This document shows, piece by piece, positions 26,656-36,237 of a stretch of DNA of 64,000 nt. Both the position numbers and the translations under genes were made by a program. Source of the stretch: UMGS1933 sp045593405 (GTDB lineage: Bacteria > Bacillota > Clostridia > TANB77 > CAG-508); assembly GCA_045593405.1 (NCBI GenBank), contig JAZNWN010000021.1:1-64000 (forward strand), in the 5' to 3' direction. The number at the start of each line of letters is the position of its first letter. Positions within the stretch are counted from its first letter, which is position 1. The notes under the pieces were generated by a model, which saw only the letters and a list, made by a program, of their open reading frames with translations, searched no databases and was not told where the DNA came from.

Positions 26656-27144
26656 TTATCTATCATTAATTGCTGTCTCTATCCAGTCTTCTATGTTTTC
26701 AGCAATATAATTATAATTAGCTTTACTATCGGTACCATATGGTGGATTATAAGTTTTAACATAATCAGATAATTTTTTTCCATTTTCACAAGTAAATTGT
26801 TCAAATGGATTATCTCCTTTTTCGCTTCTTTCTTGATTTTGATCTTTTAAATTATGTATATATATTCCTAACACACCTTTTCCATCATTCCAGCTTTTTT
26901 CAATTTCGTATTTAACCCATTTCCTCTTAGATGTTTCTGCACCTATTAAAACTACAGTACAACTTCTATATTTTAATTGGTCATTTATCCATTTTTTTAT
27001 ATTTTCATCTCCCTTTTTCTTTACTTCTTCCCAATCGTTTTCTGAAACTGGTTTATTTCCTTCTATCGTTCCTATATTACGAACTTGTCCTGTTCTCCAA
27101 CAATCGTTTTTAAAATGAAAACTATAAAATATTTGTCTTTTCAT
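26656..27144 (-). CDS. TIR-like (DUF1863/MTH538 type) protein
   Basis: 162 residues. The N-terminus MKRQIFYSFHFKNDCWRTGQ and SCTVVLIGAETSKRKWVKYE, with the later GVLGIYIHNLKD, match the TIR-like fold of the DUF1863 family. Members act as ThsB-type sensors or NAD-processing effectors in antiphage systems. The conserved Trp-Val-x-Tyr-Glu stretch contains the likely catalytic Glu. The gene sits between a 2TM membrane protein and a zinc-ribbon mini-protein, behind a helix-turn-helix regulator, in an island with restriction genes; a defence role is inferred. Confidence 0.85.
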   Translation of the reverse strand: MKRQIFYSFHFKNDCWRTGQVRNIGTIEGNKPVSENDWEEVKKKGDENIKKWINDQLKYRSCTVVLIGAETSKRKWVKYEIEKSWNDGKGVLGIYIHNLKDQNQERSEKGDNPFEQFTCENGKKLSDYVKTYNPPYGTDSKANYNYIAENIEDWIETAINDR

Positions 27145-27154
27145 AATATCCTCC

Positions 27155-27574
27155 TTAAAATTTTATAAAATAAATCATTAATGTAGTTAATATACATACT
27201 ATATAAAAAGTCCATATTGTTTTTGAAAATAATATTTTAAAAAAGCAATATTTTTTCACATCATTAATATTGACTCTTATAAAATTGAAACTCATATCAA
27301 AATCAATTTCTTCCTCTTTTTTCATTCGAACTTCATCATATAAACATCTAAACTTTCTTTCAAGCATAAGATAATATGCATCTAATAGCCAAAATACAAG
27401 CAAGGGAATTATTGTTACTATTACAGCTTTATGGGAACTTTCTCCTGCAAACGCATATATAGCTACCATTATTCCTACAGACCACTGTTTTAATAAAAAT
27501 GAGTTGTTTCCCATCCTAGTAATTATTTCTTGAATCATATTTAAATGTCCTATTTTGTTTGTATTCTCTTTCAA
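27155..27574 (-). CDS. Two-helix membrane protein paired with TIR-like gene (S-2TM/SLATT-like)
   Basis: About 139 residues starting at TTG 27574, which has GGAGGG at ideal spacing; the ATG at 27589 has none. Two helix pairs at about 33-75 and 115-138, soluble N-terminus with IQEIITRMGNNSFLLKQWS, which I know from small membrane proteins encoded next to TIR-like genes. Such 2TM proteins are proposed pore-forming effectors in nucleotide-signalling defence. The gap to the TIR gene is 10 bp. Confidence 0.7.
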   Translation of the reverse strand: MKENTNKIGHLNMIQEIITRMGNNSFLLKQWSVGIMVAIYAFAGESSHKAVIVTIIPLLVFWLLDAYYLMLERKFRCLYDEVRMKKEEEIDFDMSFNFIRVNINDVKKYCFFKILFSKTIWTFYIVCILTTLMIYFIKF

Positions 27575-27638
27575 TATATATCCCTCCATTAAAAATTACA
27601 CATATATTATATCAAGTTAAACTTATGTATTACATACC

Positions 27639-27684
27639 AAAAATGCGACAAAGCAGCTACATTATAACTATTTTGTCGCATTTT
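27639..27684 (-). terminator. Terminator of the helix-turn-helix gene
   Basis: CAAAATGCGACAAA / TTTGTCGCATTTTG long stem overlapping the stop codon, followed by a T run on the minus strand. Confidence 0.65.
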
Positions 27685-28039
27685 GTATCATTTTGCATTT
27701 TTCATAAAACTCATCAATATTATTTTGTTTAAGAGAATCTCTTATTAATTCAATAATTGTTATTTTTTCTTCCAAAGATATTTTTTTACTTTTTATAAAA
27801 TTATTAGATATTTCTATATATTGTTTTTCGCTTATATCCTTTATTTCAAACATATTATCAAGACTTGTATCATAAATATTTGCTAATTTTATTGCTTCCG
27901 TTATACTCATATCTCGCCTATTAGTTTCCCAGCTTGAAACTTTGGATCTGCTTATATCTAATTTTTCCGCTAATTGTTCCTGTGTGATTTTTTTGTTTTT
28001 TCTTAATTCTTTTAATTTATCTGCTATCAAACAATTCAT
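27668..28039 (-). CDS. XRE-family helix-turn-helix regulator
   Basis: 123 residues. HTH_3 domain at residues 7-60: LKELRKNKKITQEQLAEKL then DISRSKVSSWETNRR. The C-terminal half is helical. It is likely the regulator of the adjacent TIR module or of island functions. ATG 28039 behind ATGGAG. Confidence 0.88.
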   Translation of the reverse strand: MNCLIADKLKELRKNKKITQEQLAEKLDISRSKVSSWETNRRDMSITEAIKLANIYDTSLDNMFEIKDISEKQYIEISNNFIKSKKISLEEKITIIELIRDSLKQNNIDEFYEKCKMIQNATK

Positions 28040-28117
28040 ACTTACTCCATAACACTTTTGCTATGTTATATCATATTATTTTTGCAAATTTTGTCGAAAG
28101 TTGTAATTAATTATAAA

Positions 28118-28156
28118 AAAACAGAAAATTTAATCTTATTAAACTTTCTGTTTTTT
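28118..28156 (-). terminator. Terminator
   Basis: ACAGAAA-type stem against TTTCTGT flanked by A and T runs, downstream of the 69-aa membrane gene. Confidence 0.6.
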
Positions 28157-28193
28157 ATATATTATTATGTCAAAATGCTCCTCTTAACATATT

Positions 28194-28403
28194 TCAATTT
28201 TTCTTGTCTTTTTGATGATACATAAATAAAAGATTCTTTTCAATTGGATCTAGATTATCCCCTGTTATATCATTATATATATCAGACATCATTTCAGTTT
28301 TTGCAATATCATCTAACGAAGATGTTTCTGAATTGTTACTAGAACTACTTGCAATTCCAATCAATATAATAATTATAATTAAAAAAATTACAAAAATAAT
28401 CAT
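28194..28403 (-). CDS. Small single-helix membrane protein (69 aa)
   Basis: ATG 28403 with GGAGGAGATA upstream. Residues 1-20 are a strongly hydrophobic helix, followed by a Ser/Asn linker and an acidic helical tail. It lies 30 bp after hsdR on the same strand. No family recognised. Confidence 0.5.
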   Translation of the reverse strand: MIIFVIFLIIIIILIGIASSSSNNSETSSLDDIAKTEMMSDIYNDITGDNLDPIEKNLLFMYHQKDKKN

Positions 28404-28433
28404 TTCTATCTCCTCCAATAATATGAACTTATA

Positions 28434-31400
28434 TTAGAGCATAGCTTTACACTTTAACTCAGCTTGTCTGATTACTGTTTGAACTGCTTGTTCACTCTTG
28501 TTTGGTGGATAATCGTATTTAATTAAGAGCTTTTTAATTTCAATTCTCATTCTTGCTCTAGCATCTTTTCTTATATCCCAGTCTATTGTCATATTACTAT
28601 TTACTGTTTCTACAAGTTCTTTTGCAATTTGTACTAATACTTCATCCTTCATTAATTCTTTAACTTCAGGATCATTTCCTAATGCATCAAAAAATGCTTT
28701 TTCTTCTGGCGATAAATCAAATTCGTTTCCTGCTTTTAATTCTTCTTCTATCTCATTTCTCAAGTTAATCATTTCTTGAATTATCTTTTCTATATCTTCT
28801 ACACTTGTTCTTTCATTATATGTATCTGCAATTTTTTTAAATTTTGTAGAGAACTTTTCCATTAATACAACATTTTGTTTTCCTATTTGTTCTACATACC
28901 CTTTTAATGCTCTATTCAATACTTCAACTGCTATATTTTTCTTTTGCATTTTTGCTAATCTATTTAAAATTTCATTACTTAACAATGCTAATTGATTGCT
29001 ATTATGTACTTCTCCTATTTGTAACATTTCATCATCTTGTATTGCTCTTTCTAACATTTTTGCTACATTATCATTTATTTCTTTAACATCAATTTTTTCT
29101 CCACTTAATTTTGAGATAAATGATCTAACTGAAATAAAGAATAACACTTCATCTTTCATTTCTTGTGATAAAACTCCTGTACATAAAGCATATAAACTTT
29201 TAACATCATAGCTATATCTCATAAAAGCTTTTTTAATTTCTTCTGTTTTTAGCATCCAGTTTGCACCAGCCATAATTATTTCGTATTTATCACTATCTGT
29301 TGTTGTAGCAAAATGTCCATAGTAAAATCCTTTAAATAAATCTCTAATCAATTCTACTTTGTCATTTAAAACCTTTACAAGTTCACTATTATCTACTATT
29401 TTACCTTGATCACGTTTTGTATATGTATTTAATGCATCTAATAACCATCTTTTTAATCCTATATAATCTACTATAAGTCCACCTGTTTTATCTTTGTACA
29501 CTCTATTTACTCTTGCTATTGCCTGCATCAAATTATGTGCCTTCATAGGCTTATCTACATACATTGTTCCAAGTCCTGGTACGTCAAATCCTGTTAACCA
29601 CATATCTACAACTATAGCAATTTTAAATTCTGAGTCCATATCTTTAAAATCAACTTCTAATTGTTTTTTATCTTTCTTAGAACCTATAGCTTTTTGCATT
29701 TCTTCATCATCTTTATTGTTTGATGTTATTATCATATTTACTTTGTCTTTCCATTCTGGTCTTAATTCTAAGAATTTATAATACATTGTAAATGCAGATT
29801 GCCTTGAATATGCTACTACCATTACTTTGTTAGCTATACTTGTTTCTATTTCTTCATAATGTTTAATAATGTCTTTAACTATCATTTCTAATCTATCTGG
29901 ATCTTCAATAATTTGTTTCATTGTAGCCATAGCTTTTTTAGATTCTGCTATTTTATAATCTTCTACACCTTCCTCTGTTTCTAACATATTGTAATAATCA
30001 TCTATATCATCTAATATTTTTTGATTTAGTCCTACTCTTGCCATTCTTGATTCATACATAATTGGTACAGTTGAACCATCCATTATGGCTTGGGTCATAT
30101 CATATGCATCTATAATATCTCCAAATATATTAGTTGTAGATTTATCTTTTGTTTCAACAGGTGTTCCTGTAAAACCAATATATGTAGCATTAGGAAAAGC
30201 ATCATGTAAATATTTAGCTGTTCCATACTTTTTATATGCTTCCATTTTAGTTTTATCAAATTTAATTATTGCATCAAGTCCATAATGACTTCTATGTGCC
30301 TCATCGACTAAAACTAAAATATCATCCCTATTACTAAACACTCCTGTTTCTTCTTCAAATTTTTGTAATGTAGTAAAGAAGATTCCACCTGATTTTCTGC
30401 CTTCTAACTTTTCATTTAAATCTTGTCTACTTTCTATTTGTACTGGCTCTTGCTTTAAATAATCTGAACATTTTGCAAATGTTGTAAATAATTGATTATC
30501 TAAATCGTTTCTATCTGTTACAACTACTATACTTGGATTATTTAATACTTTAATCATATTTCCTGCATAAAATACCATTGAAAAGCTTTTTCCACTACCT
30601 TGTGTATGCCATAATAATCCAGCTTTTCCTGTTCTATTATCTATTGCCTTTTCTGTACTATGTATTGCTTTTTTTACTCCAAAATATTGATGGTATGCAG
30701 ATAATATTTTTGAATCTTCACTCCACAATATAAAATTCTTTATTATATCTAATACTCTATCTTGTCTTAACATTCCATTAAATAAAGTTTTATGTGTAGG
30801 CATTTGTTCAAATATTTCATCCGTGTCTTCAACTTTTTTCCATTCAGAAAATCTACTCCAAGGACTTGTTATTGTTCCTGCTCTTGCTTGCACTCCATCA
30901 CTTACTATCATAAATTGGTTGTAGTAAAATAATGTTGGGATATGTACATCTTGATATCCTTTTAATTGATGATACCCATCTATTAATTTTACATCTTCTC
31001 TTACTGTTGATTTCAATTCCACTACAACAAGAGGCAATCCATTTATAAATATAATTATATCTGGTCTTTTTTCACTATGTTCTTTAATTGTATATTGGTT
31101 AATTGCTTTAAATATATTATTATGAATATTATCAAAATCAATTAATTTAACAGTTTTATATTTAGTCTCTCCATTTTCTTGAATAGGTACAGCAATACCT
31201 TCTAATAAGTACTTTGTAAATTGTTTATTATTTAATATTGTGTTATTATGGTCCAAATTTCTAATTAATCTTAATGTTTCCTGTACTTGCTCTGATTTTA
31301 TACCATTATTTATTCTTTCTATTGCTTGTACTGTATCTTCTTCTAATAATACTTTTGAAAAATCTTCTCTCTGCAATTCATAACCATTTATACATTCATA

Positions 31401-31457
31401 TTCTAAATTTTGTAACATTTCCATTGTTACTTTTTCTAGTGTTTCTTCATCAAACAT
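28434..31457 (-). CDS. hsdR: Type I restriction enzyme, R subunit
   Basis: 1007 residues. N-terminal PD-(D/E)XK nuclease (RPDIIIFINGLPLVVVELKS), SF2 helicase motor with Walker A in HTQGSGKSFSM and DEAH in VLVDEAHRSHYG, further motifs FTGTPVE and QAIARVNRVY, and the C-terminal helical domain that binds HsdM. It cuts DNA far from the recognition site after ATP-driven translocation. ATG 31457 with GGGGG upstream. The only in-window partners are hsdS and hsdM upstream on the same strand; everything looks intact. Confidence 0.96.
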   Translation of the reverse strand: MFDEETLEKVTMEMLQNLEYECINGYELQREDFSKVLLEEDTVQAIERINNGIKSEQVQETLRLIRNLDHNNTILNNKQFTKYLLEGIAVPIQENGETKYKTVKLIDFDNIHNNIFKAINQYTIKEHSEKRPDIIIFINGLPLVVVELKSTVREDVKLIDGYHQLKGYQDVHIPTLFYYNQFMIVSDGVQARAGTITSPWSRFSEWKKVEDTDEIFEQMPTHKTLFNGMLRQDRVLDIIKNFILWSEDSKILSAYHQYFGVKKAIHSTEKAIDNRTGKAGLLWHTQGSGKSFSMVFYAGNMIKVLNNPSIVVVTDRNDLDNQLFTTFAKCSDYLKQEPVQIESRQDLNEKLEGRKSGGIFFTTLQKFEEETGVFSNRDDILVLVDEAHRSHYGLDAIIKFDKTKMEAYKKYGTAKYLHDAFPNATYIGFTGTPVETKDKSTTNIFGDIIDAYDMTQAIMDGSTVPIMYESRMARVGLNQKILDDIDDYYNMLETEEGVEDYKIAESKKAMATMKQIIEDPDRLEMIVKDIIKHYEEIETSIANKVMVVAYSRQSAFTMYYKFLELRPEWKDKVNMIITSNNKDDEEMQKAIGSKKDKKQLEVDFKDMDSEFKIAIVVDMWLTGFDVPGLGTMYVDKPMKAHNLMQAIARVNRVYKDKTGGLIVDYIGLKRWLLDALNTYTKRDQGKIVDNSELVKVLNDKVELIRDLFKGFYYGHFATTTDSDKYEIIMAGANWMLKTEEIKKAFMRYSYDVKSLYALCTGVLSQEMKDEVLFFISVRSFISKLSGEKIDVKEINDNVAKMLERAIQDDEMLQIGEVHNSNQLALLSNEILNRLAKMQKKNIAVEVLNRALKGYVEQIGKQNVVLMEKFSTKFKKIADTYNERTSVEDIEKIIQEMINLRNEIEEELKAGNEFDLSPEEKAFFDALGNDPEVKELMKDEVLVQIAKELVETVNSNMTIDWDIRKDARARMRIEIKKLLIKYDYPPNKSEQAVQTVIRQAELKCKAML

Positions 31458-31472
31458 AATTTGCCCCCTAAA

Positions 31473-31898
31473 TTATATTTCTTCATATTTTACTTTTCCT
31501 GAATTTTCTTTATGAAAAACTATTAACATACATAATTTATATCCATATTCTGTTTTAAAAGAGCTTAATTTTTTTCTATCTTTATTTAATCTATATAAAT
31601 TATTCCATTTTTTAAATTCAATTACCATTCTATTATCACTATTAGAACCTCTTTTATGTAATATTAAATCTGGATATGAGGTTAATTGATTCTCTATTGT
31701 TTTCATCCCTTTACAATTCCTATTATATTCTAAATCAACATTTAATCCTTTATATTCTTCTGAATCTAATAAATTAATAAAATGTTTTGCAAAATTATAT
31801 ACTAAACATCTTTCAGACACATTATTATTAAATAATATCTTGTCTTCTTTATATAAAATATTTATAGCCTCTTTTACTTTTTCTATTAAATCTTCCAC
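31473..31898 (-). CDS. Putative PD-(D/E)XK nuclease-like protein in the restriction operon
   Basis: 141 residues starting at GTG 31898, which has AAGGAGAA upstream. The segment LTSYPDLILHKRGSNSDNR then MVIEFKKW fits a D...ExK nuclease core. It sits between hsdS and hsdR and is probably co-transcribed. Similar small genes occur in type I loci; the function is unknown. Confidence 0.6.
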   Translation of the reverse strand: MEDLIEKVKEAINILYKEDKILFNNNVSERCLVYNFAKHFINLLDSEEYKGLNVDLEYNRNCKGMKTIENQLTSYPDLILHKRGSNSDNRMVIEFKKWNNLYRLNKDRKKLSSFKTEYGYKLCMLIVFHKENSGKVKYEEI

Positions 31899-31934
31899 AA
31901 TGATTTCTCCTTCAATAAATCGTAATTTGTATGA

Positions 31935-33053
31935 TTAAATTTCTATTTTGTCTAAATCTATTTCTCCATTCATAAGTTTTGGTAGTATTGTGTCTCTTAA
32001 TTTTTCTAAATACTCATTCTCGGCAATCTTATTAAAATACTGCTTTTCTATATTGGCTGACAAAATATTAAATTCTTCTAAAATTTTATTATTTGGCAAA
32101 CTTATTTCTATGCCTTTTATATTATCAATAGTAATTTGAGGTTGAGCAGATCCTGTTGTATATTGATAATATGGATATTTTAAAGATAATTCCTTTAAAT
32201 AGTAATATAATTTTCTATCACACTCTAATATCAAAGAATTATTTGTAACAAAACTTTTTGGTTTTGAAAATATAACTTTTCCTGATGCAGCTCCTCTACA
32301 TGAAACCAATATTTGAGGTTTTTCATAAATAAACTCATTATAATAGCCAATAACTCCATTTCCACCATAAACAGGAAAACCCTCTTTTAAAATTTTGGAA
32401 GTAGGTAGCCCTTTTCCATATTTTATATTACACATATTTCCCAATAAATCTTTTCCAACACTATTAATATCTTCTTCAAAATATTTTTCAAACAAGATTC
32501 TATTTAACTTAAGCAAATTATCATTTATCTGATTATTTAATTCTATTTTTTTATCTATCTTATCTAATAAAATAACGAGTTTATCTTGGTATTCTCTAGG
32601 TGGTAATTTAATAATCATATTACCATACATTTTTTCATTTATATTTCCTCTAGTACTTCCTGTTTGTATTTCTTTTACCCAATTTTTATATTCATTGGTT
32701 AAAGTATAGTATTTTATAAATTTTGGATTTACTTTTGTTTCATCTAGCGAAAATTTAATTAAGAAACCTGCATACACTAGATTTTCTATTTCACCATTAT
32801 AATAATATGATTTACCTATACTGTTACCTGTTCTTGCAAATACAATGTCACCTTTTTCTAATATATATTTAACTGCATTCTCATCATTAACACTTTTTAA
32901 ATTAGCATAATCTAATGTTCCATCTTCTTTTATATCTGTTATTCTCAAGTATGTATATAAATCTTCACTATAATCTACTGCTGATGCACCTATGCCATAT
33001 GTACCTTTATTGCCTTTAGATAACTCTGACAATTTATATTCTTTAAATTTCAT
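31935..33053 (-). CDS. hsdS: Type I restriction-modification specificity subunit
   Basis: 372 residues with two target recognition domains, each followed by a conserved helix: LPPREYQDKLVILLDKIDKK in the centre and the C-terminal LEKLRDTILPKLMNGEID. HsdS determines the bipartite DNA target. ATG 33053 overlaps the hsdM 3' end and has GGAGG upstream. Full-length with no sign of inversion repeats, so phase-variable shuffling is not indicated. Confidence 0.92.
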   Translation of the reverse strand: MKFKEYKLSELSKGNKGTYGIGASAVDYSEDLYTYLRITDIKEDGTLDYANLKSVNDENAVKYILEKGDIVFARTGNSIGKSYYYNGEIENLVYAGFLIKFSLDETKVNPKFIKYYTLTNEYKNWVKEIQTGSTRGNINEKMYGNMIIKLPPREYQDKLVILLDKIDKKIELNNQINDNLLKLNRILFEKYFEEDINSVGKDLLGNMCNIKYGKGLPTSKILKEGFPVYGGNGVIGYYNEFIYEKPQILVSCRGAASGKVIFSKPKSFVTNNSLILECDRKLYYYLKELSLKYPYYQYTTGSAQPQITIDNIKGIEISLPNNKILEEFNILSANIEKQYFNKIAENEYLEKLRDTILPKLMNGEIDLDKIEI

Positions 33054-34545
33054 ACCCAATTACCTCCAAGTTCTTCTTAATTTCTTCTTCTAACTTGTGA
33101 GACTCTTCAAATTGTACTTTTAGTTCAGTTGTAAGTATTTTCATCTTCTCTTCAAATGGTATTCCATCATCTTCTTGTTCCTCTGTCCCTACATATCTAC
33201 CTGGAGTTAAAACATAATTATTTTCTTTTATTTCCTTTATTGTAGATACTTTGCAATACCCTGCAACGTCTTCATAATTTTCATTATTTTGAAAACTATG
33301 ATATGTACCTACTATTTTTGATATGTCTTCTTCATTTAGTTCTCTTAACTTTCTTGTAACCATCGTTCCTAGATTTCTACAATCTATAAATAATGTTTTT
33401 CCTTTTTGTTTTTTGTTTCTATTCAAAATCCAAATGCTACAAGGTATAGTTACTGTATAAAATAGATTTGATGGCATTGATAATATACAATCAACTAAAT
33501 CAGCTTCTATAAGATTTTTTCTAATTTCTTCTTCTTGACCACCTGCAGATAATGAACCATTAGCAAGTATTATTGCAGCCTTACCATTCATTGATAGTTT
33601 AGATACCATATGTTGAACCCATGCAAAGTTGGCATTTCCTTTTGGTGGAATTCCATATTTCCATCTTACGTCATCTACTAACTTTTCTTGTCCCCAATCA
33701 GATATATTAAATGGTGGATTTGCTAAAACAAAATCCGCTTTTAAATCTTTGTGTAAATCATTATGAAATGTATCATCTGCAAACTTACCTAACCCTTCGT
33801 TGTTTATACCTCTAATAGCTAAATTCATTTTAGCTAATTTCCATGTAGTAGGGTTCTTTTCTTGACCATATATAGTTAAATTTCTTGCACTACCATTATG
33901 TCTTTGAATAAACTTTATACTTTGTACAAACATACCTCCTGAACCACAAGCTGGATCATATATTCTACCTTGATATGGTTCTAATATTTCTACCATTGTT
34001 CTTACTAAGCAAGCAGGTGTATAGAATTCTCCACCTTTTTGTAATTCATTAGATGCAAATTGTCCTAAAAAATATTCATATATTCTTCCTAATATATCTT
34101 TATCTTGAGCTTGTTTACTTCCAATTTTTATATTAGTAAAAATATCTATTAATTCACCTAAATTAACATTTTTATAGTCTGGACTATTATATTGTTTAAT
34201 TAGCACACCTTTCAAAGATGGATTTTCTTTTTCTATTTCTTCTAATGCTTCATCAATTATTTGACCTATGTTAGCATCTTTAGAGTGAACATTTAAATAT
34301 TCCCATCTCGCTTTTTGTGGTACGTAAAAAACATTATCTGCTAAATAAGCATCTCTATCTTCTTCTAATCCATAACCTTGTTCAATTAGCTCTTGATATT
34401 TTTCTTCAAATGAATCTGATATATATTTTAAAAATATTAAACCTAATATTATAAACTTATAACTTGATACAGGAACAGCTCCTCTCATCTTATCTGCTGA
34501 TTCCCATAATTTATTTTCTAAATCTTTTAAATCTTCTTCTTTCAT
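33043..34545 (-). CDS. hsdM: Type I restriction-modification methyltransferase
   Basis: 500 residues. N6-adenine methylase motifs: DPACGSGGMFVQS (SAM binding) and ADFVLANPPFN (catalytic NPPF). N-terminal helical domain with NKLWESADKMRGAVPVSSYK is typical. First gene of the operon hsdM-hsdS-(nuclease-like)-hsdR. Confidence 0.96.
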   Translation of the reverse strand: MKEEDLKDLENKLWESADKMRGAVPVSSYKFIILGLIFLKYISDSFEEKYQELIEQGYGLEEDRDAYLADNVFYVPQKARWEYLNVHSKDANIGQIIDEALEEIEKENPSLKGVLIKQYNSPDYKNVNLGELIDIFTNIKIGSKQAQDKDILGRIYEYFLGQFASNELQKGGEFYTPACLVRTMVEILEPYQGRIYDPACGSGGMFVQSIKFIQRHNGSARNLTIYGQEKNPTTWKLAKMNLAIRGINNEGLGKFADDTFHNDLHKDLKADFVLANPPFNISDWGQEKLVDDVRWKYGIPPKGNANFAWVQHMVSKLSMNGKAAIILANGSLSAGGQEEEIRKNLIEADLVDCILSMPSNLFYTVTIPCSIWILNRNKKQKGKTLFIDCRNLGTMVTRKLRELNEEDISKIVGTYHSFQNNENYEDVAGYCKVSTIKEIKENNYVLTPGRYVGTEEQEDDGIPFEEKMKILTTELKVQFEESHKLEEEIKKNLEVIGYEI

Positions 34546-34849
34546 CGTTTTCCTCCGCTTCTAATTATTCGATAATACTATATCATATTTTCTTTTTTTA
34601 CTCAACAAATCTGGCAATTTTTGTAACTTTTTGTCTCTTTTTAATTTCTCCATTTTTCGACAAAATCCACCCTATTTTCACTTGTTCTCCCGAGACGGCA
34701 AGAATAGATGTCAGCCAACATCCCTCAACAGCTTGAAAGCAGAGCTTTCAACGGTGATGACACATAGTAAAAATGGCTGACAAATGTCAGCCATAGTGTT
34801 TTTTATTCTATTATCCTATTCACAATTTTTGTGAAACTTTACTCTTATG
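34546..34849. other. Gene-free stretch between hsdM and the RepA-like gene
   Basis: About 300 bp. Holds the hsdM promoter region on the right-hand side of hsdM, a TTGAAAGC/GCTTTCAA hairpin at about 34731-34750 and the strong hairpin at 34773-34794. GC content is locally higher around 34680-34760 (GAGACGGCAAGAATAGATG). No ORF with a ribosome binding site seen. Confidence 0.6.
34767..34796 (-). terminator. Terminator of the RepA-like gene
   Basis: ATGGCTGACA / TGTCAGCCAT perfect stem, two-base loop, T run on the minus strand. Confidence 0.82.
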
Positions 34850-35617
34850 CTAATTCCAGTAATTAGCATCTTCTATCTTTGTTTCAATGTATTTAATTAG
34901 TTTATTTATAACCAATTCCTCATTTCTTACACTATTTTTACATCTTTCTAATGCATAAGACACTTCATATGTAGTTATCTTTTTCAATAATTCTAATCTA
35001 TCTTCTTCTCTTTTCTTTTTTATTAATATTCTTATTGCTATTTTAATTAGTTCTTCTTCCTTTGCTTTATATAAATATAATTTTATATTTTTTAATATTT
35101 TGCTTGCTTCTAAATCTATTTTACCAACTTTATATTCTTTTAGTACTTTTTGTGCATCTTCTAAATCTTTATCTGTAATTCTTTCTACTAATTCTTCTTT
35201 TACTTCTGGTACTATTATTGGTTCTTTTTTAACTTCAACTGGTTTTATTTCTTCTTTCTTTTCTTCTACTTTTATCGTTTCATAAGTTTTGTGAATTACT
35301 TGTGGTTTAGGAGTTTCACAATAATTAATATACACTATATTAGGCTTTCCTACATCGTCCCAAACATCTTTTATTAGTCCTACTCTATTTAATTCTTTAT
35401 GAATTTTAGTAACTGTATTTATAGATACATTTAATGTATTCATTAAATACTTCCTTGGATTTTCTATATATACTTTTCCATCTTTATCTTTCTTTACATT
35501 TTTATTTTGTTGTATTAAATCTCTATAAACACAATATGCTACTTTTGAATTAAGTCCTATATTTTTATATTTATCATCTTCAAACAAAAATTTATATAGT
35601 TTAAAAAATCTATTCAT
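34850..35617 (-). CDS. Replication initiator protein A family (RepA_N) protein
   Basis: 255 residues. The N-terminal 100 residues match RepA_N: FFKLYKFLFEDDKYKNIGLN, VYIENPRKYLMNTLN and INTVTKIHKELNRVGLIKD (winged helix). The C-terminal half is a Glu/Lys-rich linker plus helical domain. RepA_N proteins serve plasmids and integrative elements that replicate after excision. It follows the excisionase by a terminator-bounded gap. Confidence 0.85.
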   Translation of the reverse strand: MNRFFKLYKFLFEDDKYKNIGLNSKVAYCVYRDLIQQNKNVKKDKDGKVYIENPRKYLMNTLNVSINTVTKIHKELNRVGLIKDVWDDVGKPNIVYINYCETPKPQVIHKTYETIKVEEKKEEIKPVEVKKEPIIVPEVKEELVERITDKDLEDAQKVLKEYKVGKIDLEASKILKNIKLYLYKAKEEELIKIAIRILIKKKREEDRLELLKKITTYEVSYALERCKNSVRNEELVINKLIKYIETKIEDANYWN

Positions 35618-35630
35618 ACCTTATATTTTT

Positions 35631-35667
35631 AAAGGGATAACAATCTTAAATTATTGTTATCCCTTTT
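35631..35667 (-). terminator. Terminator downstream of the excisionase unit
   Basis: AAAGGGATAACAAT / ATTGTTATCCCTTTT stem with a short loop, between the 22-aa ORF and the RepA-like gene. Confidence 0.75.
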
Positions 35668-35734
35668 ATGGCTTTTTGCTATTTCTAACTCTCCCACACT
35701 TTTTATTTATTTTTGAAATAGCTTTGTAAACCAT
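35666..35734 (-). CDS. Possible micro-ORF (22 aa, basic)
   Basis: ATG 35734 preceded by TAGGAGGAATTAAA, an excellent ribosome binding site, and closed by TAA before the terminator. Product is Lys/Arg-rich (VYKAISKINKKCGRVRNSKK). It lies 16 bp after the excisionase stop. It could be a real basic peptide or a leader; the SD is the main evidence. Confidence 0.35.
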   Translation of the reverse strand: MVYKAISKINKKCGRVRNSKKP

Positions 35735-35750
35735 TTTAATTCCTCCTAAC

Positions 35751-35951
35751 TTAAGAATTTATAGAAGCTTCTTCTTGTTTTTGTAAGTAATTATCTAGTG
35801 CTTCTTTTCTAAATAATACTTTTCCTCCAACTCGTGAGCATGGTATTTTCTTTCTCTTTACTAGCTGTGTAACTAACCAGTATGATACTCCTAAATACTC
35901 TGCTGTCTCTTTCATTGTTAGAGTTGTTCTTGTTACTTTTTCAAGTTCCAT
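35751..35951 (-). CDS. Excisionase-type MerR/HTH_17 DNA-binding protein
   Basis: 66 residues: TLTMKETAEYLGVSYWLVTQL then RKKIPCSRVGGKVLFRKEAL, the winged helix of Tn916-type Xis and related proteins. It would direct the integrase towards excision of the island. ATG 35951 with GGTAGGTGAG upstream. Confidence 0.88.
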   Translation of the reverse strand: MELEKVTRTTLTMKETAEYLGVSYWLVTQLVKRKKIPCSRVGGKVLFRKEALDNYLQKQEEASINS

Positions 35952-36115
35952 ATACTCACCTACCTTTCTAGTAATTGTTTGAATTACAATTACTAATTAT
36001 AATTTTAATTGTATAGTTAAGAATTAACCACCCTACAATTAGAATTTTGATGTAGTTTTAAAAAGTTGTATGGTATTTTTTGAACATCTATTCATGCTGT
36101 TCCAGAAATACAAAA

Positions 36116-36143
36116 AGATTAGTCCTTTTTTGAGAACTAATCT
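36116..36143 (-). terminator. Terminator of the YkgJ-like gene
   Basis: AGATTAGT / ACTAATCT stem with T5 following on the minus strand. Confidence 0.65.
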
Positions 36144-36237
36144 ATAATTTATAATTTGTTATTCAATTATTTCCTAACTTTTAAAATAAATACATTCAAA
36201 TTCACCGTTGAATTTTATCTCTCCAATCATTTTTATA

